Positions 1 to 10,654 of a stretch of 64,000 nucleotides of DNA are shown here, piece by piece (position 1 is the stretch's first letter; every line of letters begins with the position of its first letter). The stretch is from contig NC_057862.1 of NCBI RefSeq assembly GCF_019393635.1, positions 417,801,669 to 417,865,668 of the forward strand. The letters run 5' to 3'. The notes under the pieces are model-generated. The model saw only the letters and a program-made list of their open reading frames with translations, made no database searches and had not been told where the DNA came from. A program made the position numbers and the translations under genes. The stretch comes from Dromiciops gliroides. Taxonomy: Eukaryota > Chordata > Mammalia > Microbiotheria > Microbiotheriidae.

Positions 1-600
1 AGTAAAGATTTTAAGTAGGTTTGCTGTGGTCTGAACACAGGCTGAAGCACAGGGACCTCTGTGATCAATGCCTCAGAACCAGGAACAAATCTCTGAGATA
101 CAGGAATGATGGATGCATTGCTTTCTGCCAAACACTCAGCTCAGAATGGCCAGGAACTAGTTACCTGAAGTGATTGAACTCTCCCCAGGACACAACTTGC
201 CAAGAGTCCTATTCCTTTCCTCTCACCAGAAAAGGTTTTCCTGGATTTCCTCCCACATCCCTGACCTCTCTTTACTGCTTGCCTGTTTGTTTTAGATTTT
301 GCACATCTAGCTTAAATGCATTCTGGATTTCTATTTCTAGTATATTTCCAGAGAACTTCAATAATGTGGGTAGAGGGGTAGGTTTGGCATGTACAATTTG
401 GCATCTTTAATATGCTGTAGACAGTGAACTATAGAGACTAGAACAGGAGAAAGAAATTCAGAAAGAAAAAGGGCTGGGGCTGGATCTGTGATGTCACTGG
501 TATAGGGAACCCCTGGAAAAGGGAGCTACCTCTATCAATGTAGGCCGGCATCTTTTCCTGCAATTTATAGTCTTAGAGAGTTGTTTAGTAAGCTGAAAGG
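1..600. other. Unique sequence, no gene seen
   Basis: No repeat family or gene is recognised here. The short open frames carry no familiar motif and the base composition is ordinary. Confidence 0.4.
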
Positions 601-606
601 TTAAAT

Positions 607-816
607 CAGGCCTGGGAGCCAAATGCTGCCCCTACAATACTCCCTGGTGCAGCCCTGACCATATAAAATGCCATTGGAAAATAGCTAACAAAATAAATAA
701 AAATATGATAAAACATGGATAATGTTACTATATGGTTTTCTAAGTCAATATGCAGCTTTCTGGGATCCTTGTGTATAGTTTAGTGGCCCCCATTTCTACT
801 TGAGTTTAACACCATG
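607..816 (-). mobile_element. Old hAT-type DNA transposon remnant
   Basis: The right end reads, on the minus strand, close to CATGGTGTTAAACTCAAGTAGAAATGG. This matches the terminal segment CAGTGGYRTCAAACTYAAATAGAAA of the copies at 25647 and 43367. The left end starts CAGGCCTGGG, and the interior is AT-rich with repeated AATAAATAAAA. Short length and no open frame make it a non-autonomous, degraded element. I see no clean target duplication. The hAT assignment comes from the better-preserved sister copies. Confidence 0.55.
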
Positions 817-935
817 ACACCACATGGCCTCTCTTTGAGAAAAATGGGGATCCAAATGAGGATTGTATGGTGGCCTTGCATATATAGCATAGTCCTCCCT
901 GAAGAACAGGTGCAAACAGATGCTTATTGGATTGG

Positions 936-1143
936 ATTGTTGTTGTTCAGTCATATCTGACTCTTTGTGACCTCACTTGGGGTTTCCTTGATAGAGCTAT
1001 TGGAGTGGTTTGCCATTTCCTTCTCCAGCTCATTTTACAGAAGAGGAAACTAAGTAAACAGGGTTAAGTGACTTGACCAGGGTCACACAGTTAGTCTGAG
1101 GCTGAATTTGAACCCAGGTCTTCCTGACTATGTCACCCAGCTG
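936..1143 (-). mobile_element. Long-form marsupial SINE (tRNA head, ACAACAA tail)
   Basis: The minus strand carries the tRNA-like head, then GACCCTGG..CAAGTCACTTAACC, then a second body (CTCATTTTACAGAAG, complement of the CTGTAAAATGAGCTGGAGAAGGAAATGGCAAACC segment), ending in GACTGAACAACAACAA. That tail differs from the poly-A of the short-form SINE and suggests mobilisation by an RTE-class LINE rather than L1; this is inference. The head end near 1143 is eroded. Confidence 0.75.
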
Positions 1144-2034
1144 TGAACTAATAAGAGACTGTTACTTCACTACCACTTTTCACCTTCATGATGGCTATAT
1201 CTGTTGGACTGGTACCTCCCTCTCGTCCCTATCCAGATGCTCAGAAGAGGTGAAGGTAGGCAGGCTTGACTTTATTCAGCCTAGTTCTTGCACTTAGGAG
1301 TAAGAGATTCAGATATTATGCCCTAGAGGGAAGAAGAAAAATGTGATTGTCCCTTGCAAGAGCAGCAGAAAGGTCTCTTCCCTCTCCAGTGGACACCCAG
1401 CTTTATCTTATCCTGCTCCTCAGCACACACACCTTATCTCCTGGCCACAACTTCTGCTTAGAGTCTAGCCATCGTTGGGCTCCTCTCTGCAAGCCAGACC
1501 CTTCTCAGTGCATCCCTTTAGCGATTCAACCCAAGCTCCTGAGAGTATTCTGTAGATGCTCCCCTCCTGCTCCCTTTGGTTGAAGCCCAGCACGACACAC
1601 ATTGCCCTCTGGACAGTGCATTACCAAGTCCAAATCCACCGCTGCCTCCCTGTTTATGTAAATATTTGTTTTTTTAAAAAAGCAAAACATTGCCCTAAGG
1701 TTTGTACTCCTCATGATTCAACAGTCATAGTTTTCTGCTTTTTTTTTTTTATGGGGGAAAAAAAGCCATGTTTAATTATTTATAATGAATATGGAAAGTA
1801 TTTCCACTTTCAGTGCCTGCATTAAAATTTTAAACTGGCGGTTTGAAAGTTCTTGGCTATGCTGATGAGAAGCTGGACCCCACCCCAGCCCCCTCACTGA
1901 GCCACCAATTCTAGCCTTCCTGCTCCTCCAAGCAGGCCTTGGGCTTTTGTCTTGGTCAAATATGCTTCTTAGTGAAAAACAAACCTTGTGCCTTCCTTTC
2001 TACAGTGAAATCGTGCATGTGGTGTGCGTGCACG
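1144..2034. other. Unique sequence, no gene seen
   Basis: No repeat or gene is recognised. There is a T-run at 1741-1750 and pyrimidine-rich stretches. Open frames here are short and overlap one another on both strands. Confidence 0.35.
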
Positions 2035-2035
2035 G

Positions 2036-2099
<64 letters not shown>
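2036..2099 (+). repeat. (CA)n microsatellite
   Basis: About 30 uninterrupted CA units. Histidine/threonine or cysteine/valine open frames across it are artefacts of the dinucleotide. Confidence 0.97.
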
Positions 2100-2101
<2 letters not shown>

Positions 2102-3010
2102 TGGAAAATCTCAGGCCAAAAAAATTTTTTAAGTGGCCAAATGATCCCTGTCTCCATGGTGGGGAAGATGATGTTTCTGCCCTTGACCTGAATGACAATT
2201 CTTTCCATGGAAAGAGTTCTGCTTCTCACTCACAGCCCCCACTTTCCCGACTCCCTAAGGGTCTGGCAGGAGGGAAGCCAATTCCTCTTTCTCCTGCTTC
2301 CAGCTCAAATCCAAACCTCAGAGCCGACCAAGCATTCGGGCGGTTTCCATGGATTCAGAGATTTGCTCCCCTGCACCTGAGGACAGCAGATTGTAGAAGG
2401 AAGGCGTGAGGGACCCGGCAGAGATGAGAAGCCGAATAGAGTAGGAGGGAGATGGGGGTTCATTTAGCCCGTGGATTCCTACCCTGAAACCTCGGCCCTC
2501 GCCCAGCAAGCCCCTTTCCAAAGTATCCAGCTGGGGTAGCCTGGTCCTGAAGCCCCACACAGCAAGCTGCCCCACCCTAAACCCTGGTCCAGGGACAAGG
2601 GGGCTTGGACCAAAGCAGGGGGAGTTATCATGTCTTCCTTTAAAATGGTTCCTGTGCGTTTCCCAGGAAACCGGGATCAGTGACTCTTTCAATAGAACAA
2701 GGAGGGATCGTTGTCATTGTCACAGACAAATCACAAAGAAGGTAATGTCAGGAACGGTCAGATAATGTTAACATGCACCAGAAGGAGGGGCTAAGGAAAG
2801 GATTGCAGTGCCAGATTAAGAGCTAAAAGGCTGGAGAAAAGAAACTAAACTTCACTGTCTGCTATACTTTTAACATTTTACTTTTTTAAGTAATCAGCAT
2901 TTTTTTTCTCTCCCGTATCCCCTTTGAAAAAGAAAGTCAAAATACTTGTAACAAATATGCATAATCAAGCAAAACAAATCCCCACATAGTCCATGTCCAA
3001 AAATGTTGCT
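2100..3010. other. Unique sequence, no gene seen
   Basis: Moderately GC-rich between 2150 and 2700. A frame starting at ATG 2101 stays open for about 100 codons, but has no recognisable domain and is not supported by splice signals. Confidence 0.35.
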
Positions 3011-3019
3011 CTCTTGCAA

Positions 3020-3600
3020 TGTTTTATTCAACACTTATTAGGCATCTACTACATGCAAGGTTTTGGGTTAGGTACTGAGCATATAGAGATAAAGATGAGA
3101 TATACATCAACCATGATATACTAGACAGAGGCGTCTGTGTCAGGCACTGGGCTTGGTGATGAGGATGCAGATAAAAGAAACAGTCCTCGGGCAGCTAGGA
3201 TGGAGCACCAGCCCTGGAGTCAGGAGGACCTGAGTTCAAATCCAGCCTCAGATACTTAACACTTACTAGCCGTGTGACCTTGGGCAAGTCACTTAACCCC
3301 AATTGCCTCATGTCTCCACCCCCCCCCCAAAATAAAGTATTAAAAAAGAAACAGTCCTCACCCTTAATGAACTTAGATTCTATCACAGGAAAAAATAGGT
3401 ACTAAATAAGAATATATAAAATTTAAACAACACAAATCCAAGGTAATGTGGGGGTGGTGTGAAGATTGAAGAAAAGCTTCGTGTAGAAAAATGGTGCTTA
3501 AGCTGAGACAGAAAGGAACAAGGAGAAGAGGAGTCTATGCCAGGCTTGGGGAAAACCCAGGCAAATGGTGAACATGAGCTAGGAACTTCAGTGGATGGAG
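3020..3600 (+). repeat. Ancient interspersed repeat (family B), SINE-interrupted
   Basis: Starts TTTATTCAACACTTATTAGGC and continues as CTACTACATGCAAGG..TTAGGTACTGAGCATATAGAG. This is the conserved start shared with the copies at 10655, 42480 and 57165. A short SINE (3189-3343) splits it. Common in mammals, but I do not assign a family name. Confidence 0.6.
3189..3343 (+). mobile_element. Short-form marsupial SINE with target duplication
   Basis: tRNA-derived head, box-B-like GAGTTCAAATCC, body to CCCCAATTGCC, then a C/A-rich tail. Flanked by AAAAGAAACAGTCCTC at 3173-3188 and 3344-3359, a 16-bp perfect target-site duplication. The insertion lies in an older repeat. A-tail plus long duplication indicate L1-type target-primed insertion. 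Confidence 0.9.
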
Positions 3601-3863
3601 TGGACAACTGCTCAACGTAAGACACTGAACCAAGGTTTGCCTTGGGCCATTGTCCAACCATCCATGTGATCCTGAGCATCCCCAAACTAGCATCCCATTA
3701 TAAGGAACATTGGATTACATGACATGGGATTGGTTTCCTCCAAACTCCTACTGTGATGGCTCTTATCCCATCCATTATATATATTACTATTATATATATA
3801 CACTATATTCCATTATAGTGGAAAGAGCAACGGGTTGTAGGTTGGCAACTCAAGGTTTAAACT

Positions 3864-4110
3864 GGGCCCCTAGGTGGCGCAGTGGACAGGGCAAGGGGCC
3901 TGGAGTCAGGAAAACATCTTGAATTCCAATCTGGCCTCAGACATTTACTAGCTATGTGACCCTGGGCAAGTCACTTACCCCTGTTTGCCTCAGTTTCTTC
4001 ATCTGTAAAATGAGCTGGAGATGGAAATAGCAAATCACTCCAGTATCCCTGCCAAGAAAACCCCAAATGGGGTCACAGAAAGTTGGACACAACTGAAACA
4101 ATTGAACAAC
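3864..4110 (+). mobile_element. Long-form marsupial SINE
   Basis: Head CCCCTAGGTGGCGCAGTGG, then CAGTTTCTTCATCTGTAAAATGAGCTGGAG, CCAAATGGGGTCACAGAAAG and a tail of AACTGAAACAATTGAACAACCACC. It sits inside an older MIR-type element whose halves are at about 3828-3863 and 4111-4180. Confidence 0.85.
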
Positions 4111-4189
4111 CACCACCACCTGATACTTAACAGTTATAAGTGATTTGGGGGAACTCATTTAACCTCTTATAGCCACCATGTCTCATAAG

Positions 4190-4387
4190 AGCATAACACT
4201 ATAGCTGCAAGGGATCTAAGAGGTCATCTAGTCCACCCCCACTTTCATTTTATTGAGGTGGAAACTGAGACCCAGGGAGGTATAGAGATTTGTCCAAACA
4301 GCACGGATAGAAGCAGAAGAGGAACTCAAACCCAGTTCCTCTAACTCCAAAACCAACACACTTTCCAATGTGCTATGCTGTGTCATC
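4190..4387 (+). repeat. Ancient MIR/THER-like repeat
   Basis: Contains AAGAGGTCATCTAGTCC followed by GAAACTGAGACCCAGGGAGG and a degraded CAAACCCAGTTCCTCTAACTCC end. The same pattern recurs at 25600, 48090, 60465 and 61690. Confidence 0.6.
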
Positions 4388-4404
4388 ATTGTTTCCAGTT
4401 TAAA

Positions 4405-4990
4405 AGCAAAGAGTGGGTAGAGCACTAGACCCTGAGTCAGGTAGACCTAAGCTCAAATCTGACCTCAGGCACTTTATTAGCTGTGTGACCCTGGACAAGT
4501 CACTTAACCTTTGTTTTTAACATTTTACGATTTCTTCAGCTGTAAAATGAGGATAATAATAGCACCTATCTCCCAGGGTTGTTCTGAGGATCAAAGGGTA
4601 TGCACAGTTTCATAGCCCTTTGGGCATAGTTCCAAACTGCTCTCCAGAATGGTTGGATCCTTTTACAACTCCACCAACAATGCATTAGTGTTCCAATTTT
4701 TCCACATCTTCTGCAACCTTTATCGTTTTCCTTTTTTGTTAGATTAGTTGATCTGATAGGTATGAGGTAGTACATCAGAGTTGTTTTAATTTGTATTTTT
4801 CTAATCCATAGTGATTTAGAGCATTTATATATATATATAGATAGATAGATAGATAGATAGCTTTAATTTCTTCATCTGAAAACTGCCTGTTCATATCCTT
4901 TGCATTCTGAGGATCAAATATTTGTAAAGCTCTTAGCACAGTGCCTGGCATGTTGTAGGTGCTTAATAAATACTTGTTTCCTTCCTTAAA
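4405..4990 (+). repeat. MIR element interrupted by an L1 fragment
   Basis: The left part has TTAGCTGTGTGACCCTGG..CAAGTCACTTAACC and TGTAAAATGAGGATAATAATAGCACC. The right part (4905-4990) completes it with AATATTTGTAAAGCTCTTAGCAC and GTAGGTGCTTAATAAATAC. Joining across the insertion gives a near-complete MIR. Confidence 0.85.
4596..4904 (-). mobile_element. L1 ORF2 fragment lacking a tail
   Basis: On the minus strand this encodes the L1 ORF2 C-terminal segment (..GTLMHCWWSCKRIQPFWRAVWNY..KLCIPFDP), matching the L1s at 18219 and 51551. The 14-mer TTCTGAGGATCAAA lies on both sides (4582-4595 and 4905-4918). No poly-T marks the left (3') junction and the copy stops inside ORF2, so it is truncated at both ends. 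A (GATA)n tract lies at 4838-4860. Confidence 0.8.
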
Positions 4991-5397
4991 AAAGGGTAGT
5001 ACATTCATTACATCACTGGGTAGTCATGAGGAAAGACTTGTAAAATCAAAGCATAGAACTAAACGCTTATTTCTGGACTGTGAGACCCTGAAAGCAGTGT
5101 TTCCATTTCCCTCATGTCTGTCTCTCCCTCAAGGTGGAGAGAAGCACCTCGCACAAAGCCAGCACCTAAGAAATGCTCACAGAATCAGTGACTGAGTACC
5201 CAGTTAATTGAAGTGCTTGTTCCCAAGTCTGAACGACACAAGAGATATATTACGTGAAGCATTTCTTAAAGTGAGCACCCCCATCATGAGTAGGGAGTGA
5301 CAAATTGGGAACATTCGGAGGGGAAAGGAGTAGAAACTAAAATTTGGGACCATCACTGAGGAACACAGGCACCCCCAAGTTTCTTGTCTTGTCTCAG
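4991..5397. other. Unique sequence, no gene seen
   Basis: No repeat recognised. The sequence leads into the pyrimidine-rich acceptor of the candidate exon at 5398. Confidence 0.35.
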
Positions 5398-5535
5398 CTA
5401 CACTGGAAGAAGGGGAGGAGTGTCAGTTCCTCCCCAGGCAGCCCTCTGGGCCCAGCTGGTTGTCAGGTTGGGGGCTGGGCATGAGCGGGGAGAGACAGCT
5501 CCCAGCATGTTCAGCCTTGGGCTGGGAGCTGTTAG
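5398..5535 (+). other. Candidate exon with strong splice signals
   Basis: Preceded by a pyrimidine-rich tract ending TTCTTGTCTTGTCTCAG and followed by GTGAGC at 5536-5541. The 138-nt interval is GC-rich. Two of its three frames are open throughout (one reads TLEEGEECQFLPRQPSGPSW.., the other YTGRRGGVSVPPQAALWAQL..). Neither recalls a known protein. It could be an exon of a non-coding transcript or a chance pairing of signals; expression is unknown. Confidence 0.3.
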
Positions 5536-5579
5536 GTGAGCACATGAGAAGTGGTTTTTATGACCTAGGAGTGGTTCTA

Positions 5580-5760
5580 TTTCATAGATTCCCCGGTTGT
5601 GAAGGTATTTAAATCATTTCTCTTATTGTCTTCTCACCGATTAGAGTGCCTATGATTTCCCCACAGATGTTGAATGATAACGCACATAATCAAGCAAGAA
5701 ATAAACCCAGGCATTTACAAACAATAAAGATAGATCCTTTGCGACTTCCTTCTCTTATGC
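5580..5760. other. Possible conserved non-coding element
   Basis: Non-repetitive AT-rich block with homeodomain-like ATTA/TAAT cores, GATTAGAG and AATAAAGATAGATCC. No coding frame. Conservation is inferred only from its texture amid decayed repeats. Confidence 0.25.
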
Positions 5761-6270
5761 AGGCAACGGTAGCTATGAGCCCTTTCTGGCTCAGAGAACA
5801 AATAATAATCTAGGCCTCTGGAAATGTAGGCCTGTGGAGACTGGGTGTGCCTGTCTTTTCTGGATGCCTGAATATGCAGGGGGTATACCCACTTTTGACC
5901 TTAGGAAGAATAGACATTAGGGTGAGGAAGGAGGCATTCACCCACACTCATGCTGGTGATACTAAAGAGCCTATGAACACCACGTACCCTTCCCAAACCC
6001 CTAAGTGCACATGCACATCCATAAAATGCACTATTTTTACTTCAATGGATCTATGATCGCATCAGTATTTCTCAGTCCCTGCACAACTTCTAATCCTCTG
6101 TGATTCCTTATGCCTTTCTGACAATTCTCCATAACATAACATGCTACAGGGCATGTTAGAGGCCTTTCTTTGGTTCTTTTGCTCTTTTGTGAGTAACAAC
6201 AGTGCAACACAACAGTCGAGGTATCTCTCCTCTACCTCCTAGCTAAGGTGGCACAACCTATAGGTACCTC
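5761..6270. other. Unique sequence, no gene seen
   Basis: No repeat, splice pair or long frame that I can support. Confidence 0.35.
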
Positions 6271-6271
6271 C

Positions 6272-6465
6272 AAGTTCAGCTTTCAAAACCAACCTCAGAC
6301 ACTCACCAGCTATGTGACCAGACTTGGACAAGTTGCTTAACCTTCATCTGCCTCAGTTTTCTCATCTGTAAAATGGGGATAATATTAGTACTATATGCCA
6401 GGGTGGCTGGGAGGACAAAACGCGATATTTGCAAAGTGCTATATAAGTACCAGCTATTATCTATT
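6272..6465 (+). repeat. MIR element
   Basis: Contains CTCACCAGCTATGTGACC, CTCAGTTTTCTCATCTGTAAAATGGGG and GATATTTGCAAAGTGCTATATAAG in MIR order. Nearly full length but diverged. Confidence 0.85.
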
Positions 6466-6469
6466 TATT

Positions 6470-7238
6470 CATTTGTTTTTATTTTTCATAACCAGACTAC
6501 CTCCTTTTCTATTTATACCTGTCCTTGATGCTGTTTATGCCATTTCTCAAGCGTAAATCAATCACTGCTAATATGCTGCTTTTGACAGCTGCTCCTTGGA
6601 TGGTCTTGGTCTTCCCACCATCCCGTGTAGTCTTCTCTGGGCATGCCTCGTTTTGTCAGTGCTCCTTTTCGGCTGTGACTCCCAGAACCGAACATCAAAT
6701 TTCTGATGCATCTGGGCAAGTGTGCTGGCTCAGGGGTTGTGCCCATAAAGAATTTTCTAATACAGCTGTTTTTATAACATGACATTATTTTTGCCTGTTA
6801 GAATAGTGATTTTATTTGAGGAATATGAACTGAAATGATCTTTAAAAAAACTTTAAAAATATGTTGCTTTCAATTACTTTCTGTTGTTCTTGTGTCATCT
6901 GTATCAAAGGAGACCATGATCATGATTTTCATGAAATCATATTGGTCCTTGACTCTCAGCCAAGGTACCAATCAAGACTAACATGGCCAAGAGATTATTG
7001 GGGTTAAAGAGAAAAGCTTTTGTGGTAGCAGGCTACTCGAGATTATTGGAAGTGTTACATGATTTCTCAAATGCAATCAAATTTGGAACCGGTCCTGGTA
7101 AGCCATCTCTTCATTTTCCAGCTGCACTTCTCTGGCCTTCACTGGAATCTCATCATCCTTCAAGATCACACCTTTTGTCAGTATTCCCTGATCCTGGGAT
7201 CTCTCCCTCCTTCTGATTGGAAAGGATAGAGGGTAGAA
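6470..7238. other. Unassigned sequence with possible LINE relics
   Basis: 6600-6780 has a CR1/L3-like texture (CCCAGAACCGAACATCAAATT). 7080-7210 has an L2-like pyrimidine-rich texture. Neither is firm enough to name. Confidence 0.25.
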
Positions 7239-7471
7239 GGGCAGTTAAGGTGGCCTAGTGGATAGAGAGGTAGGTCTGGAGTGATGAAGACTCATCTTTG
7301 TGAGTTCAAATCCAACCTCAAATACTTACTAGCTGTGTGAGCCTGGGCAAGTCACTTAACCCTGTTTGCCTCAGTTTCCTCATTTGTAAAATGAGCTGGA
7401 GAAGAAATAGCAAACTACTCTGACAAGAAAACCCCCAAAGAGTCAGACATGATTGAAAATGACTCAACAAC
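7239..7471 (+). mobile_element. Long-form marsupial SINE
   Basis: Head GGGCAGTTAAGGTGGCC, body to CCCTGTTTGCCTCAGTTTCCTC, tail GACTCAACAACAA. GAGGGTAGAA before and GAGGGTGGAG after it are a slightly diverged target duplication. Confidence 0.85.
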
Positions 7472-7559
7472 AAGAGGGTGGAGTGGTCCTTATTTAAGGA
7501 GGGGGTCCAGGGCAGCCATCTCTTCATATCACCTTTCTCCTTGCAATGCACAATGCAAC

Positions 7560-7895
7560 CAAACTGGTCCACTTGCTGTTCCTCACCCAAGATGTTATCT
7601 CCTGTCTCCATGCCTCTGTGGTCTGCCATACCTGGGATGTTCTCCTTCCTCACCACTGCAAGCTCAGATAAAGTCCCACCTACCGTATAAGGCTAACTCC
7701 TAGTGCCACCTTGTCAAATTTGCCTTATATTGACTCCATATATTTATGTTTGCTTTTTTGTACATGCTATTTTCCTGATAGACTATAAGCTCTTTGAGCA
7801 CAGGGACTATTCTATTCTTTGGCAATGCACCCCCAGAACTTTTTACAATACTGGGTACACAGTAGGTAGTCAATAGATGTTTGTTCACTGATTGT
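7560..7895 (+). repeat. L2 LINE 3' end
   Basis: Ends with ATAAGCTCTTTGAGCACAGGGAC.. and TACACAGTAGGTAGTCAATAGATG, the typical L2 terminus, with L2-like pyrimidine-rich sequence before it. Confidence 0.75.
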
Positions 7896-8147
7896 GGTGA
7901 TTCAACAAAAAGATTCTTCAAAATCACAGAAGTCATAAGACTTCTTTAATCAGTGATTTCCTATTGGGCATTAGAAGTAGGACCAGATTTACCAAGACTC
8001 CACTTACTCACAATCTTTTTTGAGCACACATCTCTTCTGGAAAAAGAGGGACACCCTTCTAAAAGAAGCCTTTGGGGGGGCAGACCTCACTGGGGTTTTC
8101 ATGCTCCCTCCTCCAATTAAGAATGTTTCATTAAGATCCTTTCCCTG

Positions 8148-8295
8148 GGGGCAGTGAGGTGGTGAAGTGGATAGAGAATCAGCCCTGGAGTTAGGACAAC
8201 CTGAGTTCAAATTTGACCTCAGACACTTGACACTTACTAGCAGTGTGACCCTGGGCAAGTCACTTAACCCCAATTGCCTCACCAAAAAAAAAAAT
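8148..8295 (+). mobile_element. Short-form SINE with target duplication
   Basis: ATCCTTTCCCTG flanks it at 8136-8147 and 8296-8307 (12 bp, perfect). A-tail of 11 bases. Confidence 0.9.
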
Positions 8296-8594
8296 ATCCT
8301 TTCCCTGAGAGGCATGATACTGATCCTGTTACAATGGCTGCTTGTTCTCTGCCAAGGTTCAGCCACTTGGGGCTAAGAAGTGGGGGTTCAGAGAAGACAT
8401 GAACAGAATGAAAAGGACCCTGGCCCCCATTGAGCTCTCCCTGAAGCTTCTTGTTTAGGGACAGAGATTTGCTTGAATTTAACTTTTTTTCCTATCTATC
8501 CTCTGGGGTTGCAGAGAGGAAGAAAATGATGCCTGGGACAATGCAGAAATCGCTGAATAAGCCTAAATAAAGGTTGTCTGGCTTATGTATACTT

Positions 8595-9080
8595 ATGTAT
8601 AGCTAGCATTTGTATGAAACTTTAAAGTTTGCATAGCACTGTACATAGGTTATCTCATTAGTTCCTTACAATAACTCTGGGAGTCGGTGCTATTATTATC
8701 CCTATTTACAGATGAAGAAACTGAGGCCAAGAAGGGTAAATTAATTACAGCTTTTTATTGTTCAGTTGTGTCTGACTCTTTGTGATCCCATTTGGGGTTT
8801 TCTTGACAAAGATACTGGAGTGGTTTGCCATTGCCTTCTCCAGCTCACCTTACAGATTGAGAAACTGAGGCAAACAGGGTGAAGTGACTTGCCCAGGATC
8901 ACACAGCTAGGAAGTGTCTGATTTGAACTTAGGAAGATGAGTCTTCCGGACTCCAGGCCCATTACACTATCCACTGCACCACCTAGCTGCCGTTACACAA
9001 CTAGGCAGTATCTAAGACAGAATTTGAACTCCCGTTTCCTGACTCTAAGTCATTCTATTCACCAACACTTAGCTGTCTAA
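8595..9080 (-). repeat. MIR element split by a long-form SINE
   Basis: Left half has TTTGCATAGCACTGTACATAGG and TTTACAGATGAAGAAACTGAGG. The right half from 8993 continues ACACAACTAGGCAGTATCTAAG..GAATTTGAACTCCC. The SINE occupies 8756-8992. Confidence 0.75.
8756..8992 (-). mobile_element. Long-form SINE inside a MIR
   Basis: Starts (minus tail) TTGTTCAGTTGTGTCTGACTC and ends ACCACCTAGCTGCC. Full-length. Confidence 0.85.
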
Positions 9081-9295
9081 GAGACTATCTTTGTTCTGAT
9101 GGAGGCAACCAGCTCCCCAAGACAGGAGAAACCGTCCAGCCTGCAGTCTGTGGCCATCCAGGAGAGCCCTTCCTAGGGTTTCCATCTCCAGGAGGCCCCT
9201 CCTGGAAGACATCGCCTCTCTTCCCAGAACCTGCAGCTGTCGGTCTTTCTTGTCACTCTGGAGACCACCACTTCATTTTCTTCTTGCTCTGGCAG

Positions 9296-9371
9296 TGATT
9301 TCCCTGCTAATGAATGGAGCCCAGGAGCCCAGGGCTTCGCTCCAGCAGCAGGACTGCCCACAGCCTCCTAG
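9296..9371 (+). other. Candidate exon
   Basis: Acceptor tract TTCATTTTCTTCTTGCTCTGGCAG ends at 9295 (about 24 bp, T/C-rich). A consensus donor GTAAGT follows at 9372-9377. The 76-nt interval is open in one frame (ISLLMNGAQEPRASLQQQDC..). Its relation to other candidate exons is unproven; the interval may belong to a non-coding RNA. Confidence 0.3.
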
Positions 9372-9584
9372 GTAAGTGGGGACACTCTGTGCTGAGCACG
9401 ATCTATTTGATCAGCCTATGCTTCTGCATCTCAGAATCCCTTCTTCCCAGCTTCTCTCCACAATTACATCCGTGCTCCCGGTGAGCAAGCTGTGGGCCCA
9501 GCACCTGAGCCAGGGCCCGCCCATTCACTCCTTAGTGCCCTCAGCTTCTCTCCTGCCCTCGGAACTGGAGATGTATGCTTCGAG

Positions 9585-9665
9585 AGATAATGATTGTAAA
9601 GCGCTTTGCAAGCCTTAAAGCACCATATAAATGCCTAGTGCTATTATTATCATTGTTATTATTAT
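9585..9665 (+). repeat. MIR/L2 3' terminal fragment
   Basis: TTGTAAAGCGCTTTGCAAGCCTTAAAG and CCATATAAATGCCTAGTGC followed by a (TTA)n-like tail. Confidence 0.6.
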
Positions 9666-9739
9666 TCTAATTCCACAGTTAGTTGCCAGATTTCCCCTCT
9701 GGTAACGACTTCATTCCCTGGGCCTTCTACCGCGGAGCT

Positions 9740-9985
9740 CAAGCGAGTTTACAGAGCAATCCAGGGCTGTGCGGTTAAATGTTTAACAACCTAAAGCGCG
9801 AGGAGGAGAAAGACATATGCGCATATACTTTTAACTTTGATCTGCATTATTAACACTTTTTAGTCTAGACAATCAACAAGACAATAAATCAAGCCCTGAT
9901 TTGCAGTGGATTTCTTAGGTGCAAACGTCCACGCTGAACATTTAACAATCAACTGGCTCTCGCTCAAGCTAGTTAAGAATTGGAT
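9740..9985 (+). repeat. Ancient repeat family A, copy 1
   Basis: Shares an ordered series of blocks with 23180-23432: GAGCAAT, GTGTGCTGATAAGTGTTTAACAA-like, CATTATTAACACTTT, CAACAARACAATAAATC, CCTGATTTGYAGTG, ATTTAACAATCARCT. The copies are strongly diverged. No coding frame. I cannot name the family; it could be a short DNA transposon or an old SINE. Confidence 0.6.
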
Positions 9986-9999
9986 CCAAACAGACCCGG

Positions 10000-10650
10000 G
10001 GAGAATCTCTCTTCTTCCTGAGCAGGGCAGTCATCGTGCAGCCCACTGAGGAGCCTGAATAAAGTTGGCGATGATGTAGATGGGGAATGGAAGGGGGCAA
10101 ATAGCAAAAGGGGGAAAAAAAGATCCCTCTTCTTTTCACCTAGAACAGAGGCTCCCTTGAAGCACCAGTGGCCTCAGGGTGGGTTGGAGGGCTGGGGGTG
10201 GGGTTGGAGTGAGAAAGGAGAGTGAGGTTTATAAGGAGATTGGAGAAATAGCAGCGTGCTCGCCGTGGCGGTGACAATCACCTCACCATTTGCTTTGGTG
10301 GCGCTGTGATATCCCACGGAGGAAAAACACCCTCGAACCTTTCCTGGAGTAAAAAGACAAAGAAACTACAGAATGAGCAATTCTCATAACAAGACAGGAA
10401 GGAGGGCTGGAGGACTACGGAGTTGGGAGGTGGAAATGAGACCCCAGGAAGGGAGCCCAATACCTGGTATTCCTCTGCTTGCTAGACTCCACTCTGCCCC
10501 AGGCCGAGATATTCCCCCTTCCCCTCCCCTCCCCACCCCAGAACGCTATGAATTCAGGCCATTTCCATCAGTGTGAGTGAAAGGGATCCAGCCTGGTGGT
10601 TTTGTCGGTTAAGAGTCCTGTGGGGAAATCCCTCGCCTCTTCCTGTCGGA
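10000..10650. other. Unique GC-richer sequence with a weak exon-like interval
   Basis: An acceptor TTCCTCTGCTTGCTAG before 10486 and a donor GTGAGT at 10573 bracket 87 nt, with one frame open. It is proline-rich because of a CCCCTCCCCTCC tract, so this is weak evidence. Confidence 0.2.
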
Positions 10651-10654
10651 GAGC

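Noticed and set aside
1939-2409. Long frame through the CA repeat
   Set aside because: The His/Thr part comes only from the dinucleotide repeat and the rest has no domain or splice support.
3189-3343. tRNA gene calls in the SINE heads
   Set aside because: Box A- and B-like motifs exist, but the heads lack a full cloverleaf and recur dozens of times with A-tails and target duplications.
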